This document shows positions 1-5,067 of a stretch of DNA of 5,067 bases, one piece after another. Location: positions 1 through 5,067 of the forward strand of contig CALNBU010001060.1 in the NCBI GenBank assembly GCA_937875615.1, in the 5' to 3' direction. The first letter of the stretch is position 1, and every line of letters starts with the position of its first letter. The position numbers and the translations under genes are program-made. The notes under the pieces are model-generated. The model worked only from the letters and a program-made list of their open reading frames with translations, was not told the origin of the DNA and made no database searches. The DNA is from an uncultured Archangium sp. (lineage in GTDB: Bacteria; Myxococcota; Myxococcia; Myxococcales; Myxococcaceae).

Positions 1-357
1 CCCCAGCAAAAGCCCACGGCCCCCACTTTCTGGCCGGTGGTGGTGGCCAGCCAGGGGGCGTCCGACGTGGTGGCCCTGCGGCTCGCGGAGGCCGGCGGGG
101 TGGCTGGTTTGGCCCTCATCAACCCGACGGTGGTGCGCCCGGAGGAGCTGGCCGCCGCCGGCGCCACGCCGCTGCTGGTGGTGGTGGGCCAGCTCGACGA
201 CGCCCGGGATCGGGCCGCCTGGTCCGGTGCGCTCGCCGAGCTCGGCGGTGATTTGCAGGTGATTCCGGGTGCTTCGCGCGGCTTCGAGCGGAACCTGCCG
301 TTGGTGGGGAAGGTGGTCGCGGCCCTGGTCGACCGGGCCGGCCTTCACGCTTCTTGA
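1..357 (+). CDS. Alpha/beta-hydrolase-like protein, C-terminal part (5' end outside window)
   Basis: The frame is open from base 1, so this is the last 118 residues of a longer gene; a GTG at 37 is internal, not a convincing start. The fragment reads like the second half of an alpha/beta hydrolase. A hydrophobic strand runs into a nucleophile-elbow-like V-A-S-Q-G (Ser at fragment residue 17), followed by a helix rich in A/L/R and then the strand-plus-turn LALINP. A later strand LLVVVGQLDD (residues 59-67) matches the strand and loop that carry the acidic triad residue. Next comes VIPGASRGF (residues 87-95), where active family members usually read G-A-D/S-H-x-F; here the His position is Arg93 (codon CGC, 277-279). 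The elbow also lacks the usual first Gly. It may therefore be a non-catalytic member or may use another residue. Substrate and pathway cannot be inferred. The stop TGA is 355-357. Confidence 0.8.
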   Translation, partial: PQQKPTAPTFWPVVVASQGASDVVALRLAEAGGVAGLALINPTVVRPEELAAAGATPLLVVVGQLDDARDRAAWSGALAELGGDLQVIPGASRGFERNLPLVGKVVAALVDRAGLHAS

Positions 358-423
358 ACGCCCGGCCGGGGGAACTTGTGCGCAGATCCAATCGTTGTGA
401 GGCTCGTTCGTACTGGCCTGACT

Positions 424-430
424 GAAGGAG
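424..430 (+). promoter_or_regulatory. Ribosome binding site of the subtilase gene
   Basis: GAAGGAG lies 5 bases before ATG 436. It decides the start: the same frame stays open further upstream to a TTG at 376, but that codon has no Shine-Dalgarno sequence and would place about 20 polar residues before the signal peptide. Confidence 0.85.
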
Positions 431-435
431 ACTGC

Positions 436-2175
436 ATGCGCATCGCACCCCTCGTGTTGCTGTTCGCGTTGCCCGCGTTGGCCGGTCAACGCATCGTGGT
501 GGACTTCGTCGACGGCACCACCAAGGCGCAGTTCGACGCGCTGGAGACGGCCTGGGGCATCGACCTCGAGTTCAACTCCGAGGAGGAGGGGCCGCGCTCG
601 GGCATCACCACCACCCACGCCACCTACGACGGGGAGCTCGAGGTGCTGCTGGCGCAGATCCGCCGCAGCCCGCTGGTGGAGGCCGCCGAGCCGCTGATGG
701 AGGTGACCGCCAGCTTCGTGCCCGATGATCCGCGCTACGGCGAGCAGTGGAACCTCAAGCTCATCAACATGGAGCAGGCCTGGGAGCGCTCGACCGGGAA
801 GGGCGTGGTGGTGGCGGTGCTGGACACCGGCATCGCGTGGGAGAACCACGATGACTTCGTGCGCGTGCCCGACCTCCAGGACCAGCGCTTCCAGCACGGC
901 TGGGACTTCGTCAACGACGACGCCCACGCCAACGACGACCACGGGCACGGCACGCACGTCGCGGGCACCATCGCGCAGGCCACCGACAACGGAGAAGGCG
1001 TCGCCGGGGTGGCCTTCGACGCCACCCTGATGCCGGTGAAGGTGCTCGACCACTTCGGCAGCGGCAACACCGCCGACATCGCCGACGCCATCCGCTGGGC
1101 CGCGGACCACGGCGCGAAGGTGCTCAACCTCTCGCTGGGCGGCGGTGGCTACTCGGCGGTGATGGAGCAGGCGGTGGCCTACGCCCGGGCGAAGGGCGCG
1201 GTGGTGGTGTGCGCGGCCGGCAACGGAGGCCGCGGCGTGGTGGAGTTCCCCGCCGCCTACCCGCTGGCCTTCGCGGTGGGCGCGGTGGGCCCGTCGGGCA
1301 CGAAGGCGCCGTACTCGTCGTGGGGCCGGGAGCTGGATCTCGCCGCGCCGGGCGGCGACAAGTCGCAGGGCGAGGCCGCGGGGGTGCTGCAGAACACCAT
1401 CGACCCGCAAGACGTGGGCCGCGCGGTGTACGCCTCCTTTCAGGGCACCTCCATGGCCACGCCGCACGTGGCTGGGGTGGCGGCGCTGTTGTTCGCGGCG
1501 GGCGCGAAGAGCCCCGAAGCGGTGGAGGCCGCGCTGACGACGGGGGCGAAGCTGGCGGCGGGGCAGCAGGGCTGGAGCGAAGAGTACGGCCACGGTCTGC
1601 TCGACGCCGCCGGCGCGCTGACGGCCCTGGAGGGCTCGGCGGCCGCCGCGTCGCCGGTGGAGGTGGCGAGCTACCGCGCGACCAACTGGGCCGTCTTCGG
1701 CTGGGCCGCGGCGCTGCTCGCCTTCGTGCTGCTGACGCTGGGCCGCAAGGAGCGCCCGGGGTACCTCAACGTGCTGCTCACCCCCGGCTTCCTCGTGCCC
1801 CTGCTGGTCACCACCGTGGGCGTCTTCTTCGTCTCGCGCTTCGCCGGGCCGTCGTCGGTGACGGCGACGCTGGCGCTCCCGCTCCCCGACTGGCTCGGGC
1901 GCATCATCTTCGGGCGCGGCACGCTGGCCAACCCGCTGGTGTACAGCGCGTTGTTGCCGGCGGTGCTGGCGACGGTGGCGGTGAAGGTGAAGGGCCTGCG
2001 GCCCGCGGTGGGCGGCCTGTCCATCGGCTTCGCGGCCATCCTCGGCTACAGCCTCTGGGCGCAGGCCCCGGCGCTGGCGTGGCTCCCGTTCACCTTCCTC
2101 GCCATCCCGTGGCTGGCCTGCAACGCCCTGGTCTGTCTGTTCCTCGCCCGCGCCCTGCTGCGCAAGGAGGCGTAG
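436..2175 (+). CDS. Secreted subtilisin-family (S8) serine protease with polytopic C-terminal membrane domain
   Basis: A 579-residue serine endopeptidase of the subtilase family. Residues 1-16 form a signal peptide ending in A-L-A without a lipobox Cys. Residues 18-90 look like an inhibitory propeptide, ending in the common pattern of a VEAAEP stretch followed by DDPRYGEQW (97-105). The catalytic domain spans about 100-395: Asp130 in VAVLDTG, His171 in HGTHVAG, oxyanion Asn263 in AAGNGG, and Ser339 in GTSMATPHVAG, so the triad is complete. After an Ala-rich linker come about five hydrophobic helices (roughly 416-436, 444-466, 497-515, 524-541, 546-573). Basic residues sit after helices 1, 3 and 5 (GRKER, KVKG, LLRKEA), so the positive-inside rule puts the catalytic domain outside the inner membrane and the C-terminus in the cytoplasm. 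Most subtilases end in no membrane helix or one; this multi-helix tail is odd and I do not recognise it. The start is set by GAAGGAG before ATG 436. The TAG stop abuts the next gene. Substrate unknown. Confidence 0.95.
   Translation: MRIAPLVLLFALPALAGQRIVVDFVDGTTKAQFDALETAWGIDLEFNSEEEGPRSGITTTHATYDGELEVLLAQIRRSPLVEAAEPLMEVTASFVPDDPRYGEQWNLKLINMEQAWERSTGKGVVVAVLDTGIAWENHDDFVRVPDLQDQRFQHGWDFVNDDAHANDDHGHGTHVAGTIAQATDNGEGVAGVAFDATLMPVKVLDHFGSGNTADIADAIRWAADHGAKVLNLSLGGGGYSAVMEQAVAYARAKGAVVVCAAGNGGRGVVEFPAAYPLAFAVGAVGPSGTKAPYSSWGRELDLAAPGGDKSQGEAAGVLQNTIDPQDVGRAVYASFQGTSMATPHVAGVAALLFAAGAKSPEAVEAALTTGAKLAAGQQGWSEEYGHGLLDAAGALTALEGSAAAASPVEVASYRATNWAVFGWAAALLAFVLLTLGRKERPGYLNVLLTPGFLVPLLVTTVGVFFVSRFAGPSSVTATLALPLPDWLGRIIFGRGTLANPLVYSALLPAVLATVAVKVKGLRPAVGGLSIGFAAILGYSLWAQAPALAWLPFTFLAIPWLACNALVCLFLARALLRKEA
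2164..2170 (+). promoter_or_regulatory. Ribosome binding site of the 72-residue gene, inside the protease gene
   Basis: AAGGAGG, a near-perfect Shine-Dalgarno sequence, lies 5 bases before GTG 2176. It is also read as part of the last codons of the protease (Lys-Glu-Ala-stop), so ribosomes finishing the protease arrive at the start of the small gene. This supports the GTG start and translational coupling. Confidence 0.85.
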
Positions 2176-2394
2176 GTGACGACGCTCGCGGGGACCGTGG
2201 TCTACCGGGACCTCGAAGGCGGGGTGTGGGTGCTGGAAGGCGACGATGGCACCACCTACCTGCTGGCGGGCGGAGACCGGAAGCTCAAGCGCGCCGGCGC
2301 GCGCGTCGAGGTCGAGGGAGAGGTCGACGCGGCGTCGCTCACCACCGCCATGCTCGGGCCGCGCTTCGTGGTGCGGCGCTACGTCTTCCGCTGA
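2176..2394 (+). CDS. Small beta-rich protein of unknown function (possibly OB-fold-like)
   Basis: A 72-residue protein starting with GTG directly after the TAG of the protease, with no intergenic base and a strong Shine-Dalgarno sequence inside the upstream gene; the two are very likely one operon. It has no signal peptide or membrane segment, so it should be cytoplasmic. The sequence alternates short predicted strands and turns: AGTVVYRDLEGGVWVLEGDD, then TTYLLAG, a short basic stretch (RKLKRAG), RVEVEGEVD, and a final strand FVVRRYVF. The pattern of G-T-V, E-G-G-V-W-V-L, D-D-G-T-T-Y and V-E-V-E-G-E-V resembles small OB-fold or five-strand-barrel domains of unknown function found in bacteria (DUF5818 is one I recall). 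That placement is from memory and untested. I do not know its function; coupling to the membrane protease suggests it might act on the cytoplasmic side of that protein, which is inference only. Confidence 0.85.
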   Translation: MTTLAGTVVYRDLEGGVWVLEGDDGTTYLLAGGDRKLKRAGARVEVEGEVDAASLTTAMLGPRFVVRRYVFR

Positions 2395-2395
2395 A

Positions 2396-2424
2396 CGGCT
2401 CTCTCACCCGCTGAGAATTCGCCG
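2396..2424 (+). terminator. Weak hairpin after the protease operon
   Basis: A 5-base-pair stem, TCTCA (2402-2406) with TGAGA (2412-2416) around a 5-base loop, can be extended across an internal loop by CGGC (2396-2399) with GCCG (2421-2424). No T-run follows immediately, although the next 60 bases are T-richer. It begins one base after the stop of the 72-residue gene. The position suits a terminator or RNA-end stabiliser, but the stem is short. Confidence 0.2.
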
Positions 2425-2451
2425 GGCCGAGGCTTCTGCTTTCCTGCTCGT

Positions 2452-2480
2452 TTGACCTATGTTTTCGCCGCTCATGGATT
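2452..2480 (+). promoter_or_regulatory. Candidate housekeeping promoter of the lipoprotein gene
   Basis: TTGACC (2452-2457) matches the -35 consensus in five of six positions. With 17 bases of spacing, TGGATT (2475-2480) is a poor -10 (three of six). An alternative -10 is TATGTT (2458-2463; four of six), but it lacks a good -35 upstream. The region 2431-2483 is clearly more AT-rich than its surroundings, which supports promoter function in general more than it fixes the exact elements. Confidence 0.35.
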
Positions 2481-2505
2481 TTTCCGTGGGCACGGCTGAT
2501 TTCGT

Positions 2506-2510
2506 GGAGG
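2506..2510 (+). promoter_or_regulatory. Ribosome binding site deciding the TTG start of the lipoprotein
   Basis: GGAGG lies 7 bases before TTG 2518. An in-frame TGA at 2497-2499 closes the frame just upstream and no other start codon lies between it and 2518. The next in-frame ATG (2536) would be 25 bases from this site and would remove the Lys-Lys start of the signal peptide. TTG 2518 is therefore the only sensible start. Confidence 0.85.
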
Positions 2511-2517
2511 TCGAACC

Positions 2518-4944
2518 TTGAAGAAGCCAGTGTTGATGCTCTTGAGCATGGGTGTGTGGGCCGGGTGTCAGGCGACCACGCCCTGCGAGTCCATCGAGGA
2601 CTGCGGCGCCGGGGAGCAGTGCATCCAGAACGAGTGCCGCGCCACCAACGTCGGCGGGGGCACGGGCGCCGGCGGCGGCGCGGGAGGCGCGGGCGGTGGG
2701 AGCACCATCGTCACCGGGTGCAACCCGGACGGTGGGGTCGGCAACCAGTTCAAGGACACCGACTGTGATGGGCTGTCGGACGCGGAGGAGTACGTCCTCC
2801 ACGGCACGGACCCCTGCAACAGCGACAGCGACGCCGACGGGCTGTCGGACGGCGTCGAGCTGGGCAAGGTGTCGTCTCCGGAGGCCCGCTGCAGCAGCTT
2901 CGTCGGCGACGCCAACCCCGCCACCACCACGGACCCGAAGAATCCCGACACCGACGGCGATGGCCTCAAGGACGGCGCGGAAGACAAGAACGCCAACGGG
3001 CGCGTCGACCCGGGCGAGTCGAGCCCCAACCTCATCGACTCCGATTGCGACGGGTACTCCGACGCCGACGAGCTGGCGGGCGAGGCCGGCTGCGCGACGG
3101 ACCCGCTCAAGCGAGACACCGACGGCGACGGGCTGTCGGACGGCGTGGAGGGCGGGCTCATCGGCCCCGGCGCCGACCCGGACCCGCCGGGCAAGTGCGT
3201 CTACGTGGCGAACACCTTCGACTCGGATCCCACCACCACCACCGACGCCTGCAACGCCGACACCGACGGCGACGGGGTGGCCGATGGCTCGGAGGACACC
3301 AACCAGAACGGGCGCCTCGACCCCGGCGAGCTCAACCCGGCCGACGCCTCCGACGTCACCCCCACGGTGACGGAGGCCTGCGGCGCGGCCAACCTGAAGC
3401 CCATCACCTTCCACTTCAACGCCGACAGCGATGTGCAGCTGGCGCTCGAGCCCTCCTTCGCGGAGGTGAACGGGCTCTCCACGGAGGACGGCGACGCGCT
3501 GGGCTTCGCGTTCTACGACGCGCCGACGAAGGTGGCTGGCTTCGCGCTCTCGAAGGTGCCTGAGGGCGGCGTGGCGGAAGAGGAGCTGCTGGGCCGGACC
3601 CGCATCGATGGGGTGTCCAACCCGCTGATTCAGACCTTCACCACCTGGGACGGCTTCAGCGCGCTGCGCGCCATCTACGACGTCAGCGGCGGCGGCGACG
3701 CGAAGGCCAAGGTGAACACCATCCTCACGGCCTACGGCGCGGCGGCAGGCCAGCTGACCGGCGCGGCCGGCAGCAACGGCCCCTTCAAGGTGGTGGCGGA
3801 GTACGTGCGACGCAGCGCCAACCGCGCGGTGGTGGTGGTGGGCCTGGTGCCCGCCAGCCTGTACACCGGTCAGGCCCTCTTCCGGGTCAACGACGCCGCG
3901 GGCGGCACCGCGCTCGCCCAGTTCGGCGACTTCGCCAACACCCAGTGCGAGGTGTTCGACGCCGCGGTCAACGCGGAGGTCGACTTCTTGTGGGTGGTCG
4001 ACGACTCCTGTTCCATGCGCACCAGTCAGAACGCGCTGGCCAACGCGAGCGCGCTCTTCGGCGACAGGCTGACCTCGGCGGGGCTCGACTGGCGCGCGGC
4101 CGGGGTCTCGACCGGGTGCTACGGAGGCTCGTACGGCACGAGCTGTCTGCGCGACTGGACCTCCAACGTCACCACCATGCGTTCGTGGTTCCTCCAGTCC
4201 TCGGGGGCGGGGGTGTGGTGGGGTGAAGGCGGCAGCGGCAGCGAGCAAGGGTTCGAGTCGATGACCCGATTCCTGAATGACACCAGCCCTCCGCCCGGGC
4301 CGCTCCGCACCAGCGCCCAGACGCACGTGTTGTTCCTCACCGACACGCGGGAGCACTCCAGCGTCAGCGCGACGACCATGCGCAACACGCTCAACGCGAA
4401 GGGGACCGCGCGAGTGGTGGCGCACGGCATCCTCTGCCCCGACGGCATCAGTTGCGCGTCGAGCGAGCTGGAGGACCCGGTGAGCAAGTACGGGCAGCTC
4501 ATCTCCGCCACCGGCGGCGTGCGGGCCAGCATCCAGATCTTCAACCCCACCAGCCCCACCGCGCAGCAGGAGCAGCAGCAGGCCGACACCATCGACGCCA
4601 TCTTGAACGCGGTCATCGGAGGCACCGGCACGCAGCTGCAGCGGCCGCCCATCTCCGCCACCATCAAGGTGGCGGTGGCCTCCACGCGGGGCACCTGCAA
4701 CGCCTCCGACGTACCGCGCAGCCGGGAGAACGGCTGGGACATCGACCCGGCCACCCGGCGGCTGGTCTTCTTCGGAAACTGCATCCCCAGCGCGTCGGGG
4801 GTGCAGGTGGCAGTCAGCTACAAGTACTGGAGCGACGGCTCGCCTGACCCGGACGGTACGGTGTGCGCGCCGCCCTCGGGTGGCTGCGCCGTGGGCACGG
4901 TGTGGGACGCGCAACAGTGCGCGTGCGTCATCGACATCGGCTGA
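2518..4944 (+). CDS. Outer-membrane VWA-domain lipoprotein with EF-hand/TSP3-like calcium repeats (CglD-like putative adhesin)
   Basis: An 808-residue protein starting at TTG. Residues 1-16 are a lipoprotein signal peptide (Lys2-Lys3, hydrophobic core, W-A-G-Cys17); Gln at +2 suits outer-membrane sorting, and Trp at -3 is unusual. A small Cys-rich motif follows (C23, C29, C35, C40), then a Gly-rich linker (46-61). Residues 80-271 hold eight loops of the form D-x-D/N-x-D/N-G-x-x-D-x-x-E, as in thrombospondin type 3 and EF-hand calcium sites. Residues 285-476 are an unassigned mixed region. A VWA domain begins near 487: strand VDFLWVV, then the MIDAS motif D495-D-S497-C-S499; GGSGSE (571-576) may supply the third metal ligand and LFLTD609 the Asp. 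A beta-rich segment (about 708-772) and a Cys-rich tail (C783, C790, C801, C803) end the protein. In all 26 Cys suggest an oxidised surface protein. Family knowledge: VWA/MIDAS domains bind ligands through a metal ion, and the Myxococcus gliding adhesin CglD is a VWA lipoprotein. Orthology to CglD is plausible but unproven; other myxobacterial VWA lipoproteins exist. Confidence 0.95.
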   Translation: MKKPVLMLLSMGVWAGCQATTPCESIEDCGAGEQCIQNECRATNVGGGTGAGGGAGGAGGGSTIVTGCNPDGGVGNQFKDTDCDGLSDAEEYVLHGTDPCNSDSDADGLSDGVELGKVSSPEARCSSFVGDANPATTTDPKNPDTDGDGLKDGAEDKNANGRVDPGESSPNLIDSDCDGYSDADELAGEAGCATDPLKRDTDGDGLSDGVEGGLIGPGADPDPPGKCVYVANTFDSDPTTTTDACNADTDGDGVADGSEDTNQNGRLDPGELNPADASDVTPTVTEACGAANLKPITFHFNADSDVQLALEPSFAEVNGLSTEDGDALGFAFYDAPTKVAGFALSKVPEGGVAEEELLGRTRIDGVSNPLIQTFTTWDGFSALRAIYDVSGGGDAKAKVNTILTAYGAAAGQLTGAAGSNGPFKVVAEYVRRSANRAVVVVGLVPASLYTGQALFRVNDAAGGTALAQFGDFANTQCEVFDAAVNAEVDFLWVVDDSCSMRTSQNALANASALFGDRLTSAGLDWRAAGVSTGCYGGSYGTSCLRDWTSNVTTMRSWFLQSSGAGVWWGEGGSGSEQGFESMTRFLNDTSPPPGPLRTSAQTHVLFLTDTREHSSVSATTMRNTLNAKGTARVVAHGILCPDGISCASSELEDPVSKYGQLISATGGVRASIQIFNPTSPTAQQEQQQADTIDAILNAVIGGTGTQLQRPPISATIKVAVASTRGTCNASDVPRSRENGWDIDPATRRLVFFGNCIPSASGVQVAVSYKYWSDGSPDPDGTVCAPPSGGCAVGTVWDAQQCACVIDIG
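2653..2700 (+). repeat. Glycine-rich low-complexity linker in the lipoprotein
   Basis: Residues 46-61 are almost all Gly with Ala and one Thr, encoded by GGC/GCG-rich DNA. It separates the Cys-rich N-terminal motif from the calcium repeats and probably acts as a flexible tether away from the membrane. Linkers like this are common in myxobacterial lipoproteins. Confidence 0.85.
2755..3330 (+). repeat. Array of eight calcium-binding-type loops, a duplicated four-loop module
   Basis: Loops start at residues 80, 103, 144, 156, 174, 200, 248 and 260. All eight keep Asp at position 1, Asp or Asn at 3 and 5, Gly at 6, Asp at 9 and Glu at 12. The order repeats: module A (loops at 80, 103, 144, 156) and module B (174, 200, 248, 260). 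The first loop of each module has Cys at position 4 (C83, C177), the second of each ends DGLSDGVE, the third of each begins DTDGDG, and the fourth is N-type (NGRVDPGE and NGRLDPGE). A 21-base stretch is identical at 2835-2855 and 3126-3146. Confidence 0.9.
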
Positions 4945-4964
4945 GGGCGGGGCGGAGGCCTCAG
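4941..4964. terminator. Possible weak bidirectional terminator between convergent genes
   Basis: CTGAGG (4941-4946) can pair with CCTCAG (4959-4964) around a G-rich loop of 12 bases. The left arm contains the TGA of the lipoprotein and the right arm the stop of the minus-strand gene. Only 16 bases separate the two genes, so any terminator must lie here or inside the genes. There is no T-run on either strand and three of the six pairs are forced because both genes end in TGA, so support is weak. Confidence 0.2.
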
Positions 4965-5067
4965 AGGTCGCCGTAGGCGACCAGCTGGATGCCCTTGCGG
5001 GCCACCGCGTCGCGCACGCGGGGGCTCAGCACCGCCGCCAGCGCCTCTGACCAGTCGCGGCGGTAGG
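4961..5067 (-). CDS. C-terminal end of an unidentified convergent gene (5' part outside window)
   Basis: On the minus strand the frame is open from the window edge to a TGA read at 4963-4961. The visible 34 residues run from YRRDWSEALAA through VLSPRVRDAVARKG to IQLVAYGDL. They look like real protein: an amphipathic helix, a second helix rich in Arg and Ala, then a short strand IQLVAYGDL at the end. Codon third positions are mostly G or C, as in the other genes. I do not recognise the family. It converges on the lipoprotein gene with 16 bases between the stops, so it belongs to a separate transcription unit. Confidence 0.7.
   Translation of the reverse strand, partial: YRRDWSEALAAVLSPRVRDAVARKGIQLVAYGDL

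Noticed and set aside
333..370. GC-rich inverted repeats around the end of the hydrolase gene, including a 10-base palindrome at 361-370
   Set aside because: Several short alternative pairings of C and G runs are possible, none is clearly best, and no T-run follows; expected by chance at this GC content.
376..435. An N-terminal extension of the protease from TTG 376
   Set aside because: No Shine-Dalgarno sequence at 376; ATG 436 has GAAGGAG at the right distance and begins a clean signal peptide. I also found no convincing promoter in 358-435.
1209..2414. A 401-codon plus-strand frame overlapping the end of the protease and the small gene
   Set aside because: The product is Arg/Gly/Ala-rich low-complexity text, while the overlapped frames encode the protease catalytic Ser motif and well-shaped membrane helices.
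2488..2503. A sigma-54-like element (GGGCACGG) before the lipoprotein gene
   Set aside because: The GGCAC half is present but the GC dinucleotide required 10 bases after the GG is TT here, so the -12 element is missing.
2835..3146. Regularly spaced DNA repeats resembling a CRISPR array
   Set aside because: The repeats lie in frame in a protein gene, differ in length and spacing, and encode calcium loops.
2568..3194. A Ser/Pro-rich minus-strand frame of 208 codons
   Set aside because: It is the complement of the Asp/Gly-rich calcium repeats; the repeated Ser-Pro pattern is a direct reflection of those codons.
2404..4914. An 836-codon open frame on the minus strand across the whole lipoprotein gene
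   Set aside because: It is a mirror of GC-rich coding sequence: monotonous Arg, Ala, Gly and Val composition with no signal peptide, motif or ribosome binding site. The plus strand carries a signal peptide, ordered calcium loops and a VWA motif, so it is the real gene.
436..4944. A dedicated protease-adhesin processing system (membrane subtilase cleaving the VWA lipoprotein)
   Set aside because: Appealing by adjacency, but the genes appear separately transcribed, compartments may differ (inner versus outer membrane), and no cleavage motif is visible.

Overview
The window is high-GC throughout (I did not count it exactly), with tightly packed genes, strong GC bias at third codon positions, and GTG and TTG starts used beside ATG. 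The 3' half encodes a long lipoprotein with a Cys-rich N-terminus, a glycine-rich linker, calcium-type Asp repeats and a von Willebrand A (VWA) domain. That style of surface lipoprotein is typical of myxobacteria (Myxococcota), and a Gram-negative predatory or gliding myxobacterium is my best guess at the host. The assignment rests on style and composition, not on a marker gene.

Layout. Bases 1-357 hold the 3' end of a plus-strand gene for an alpha/beta-hydrolase-like protein whose expected catalytic His position is Arg. After a 78-base gap, 436-2175 encodes a 579-residue secreted subtilisin-family protease with an intact Asp-His-Ser triad and an unusual C-terminal domain of about five membrane helices. 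Directly abutting it, 2176-2394 encodes a 72-residue small beta-rich protein; its ribosome binding site lies inside the last codons of the protease gene, so the two are almost certainly cotranscribed. A 123-base AT-richer gap (2395-2517) carries a plausible promoter and a short leader ORF. Then 2518-4944 encodes an 808-residue lipoprotein with eight EF-hand-like calcium loops arranged as a duplicated four-loop module, followed by an unassigned middle domain, a VWA domain with a MIDAS motif, a beta-rich segment and a Cys-rich tail. At 4961-5067 the C-terminal end of a convergent minus-strand gene enters the window.

How they may work together. The protease and the small protein form one translationally linked unit. 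The lipoprotein appears to have its own promoter. Its architecture (outer-membrane anchor, calcium loops, VWA/MIDAS) points to a calcium-dependent surface adhesin; the Myxococcus gliding adhesin CglD is the closest described protein I can recall of this general type, but I cannot confirm orthology from sequence alone. Any functional link between the membrane protease and the lipoprotein is speculation based only on adjacency.

No tRNA, rRNA, CRISPR array, insertion sequence or phage gene was seen. The most distinctive signals are the duplicated calcium-loop module in the lipoprotein and the fusion of a subtilisin domain to a polytopic membrane domain.
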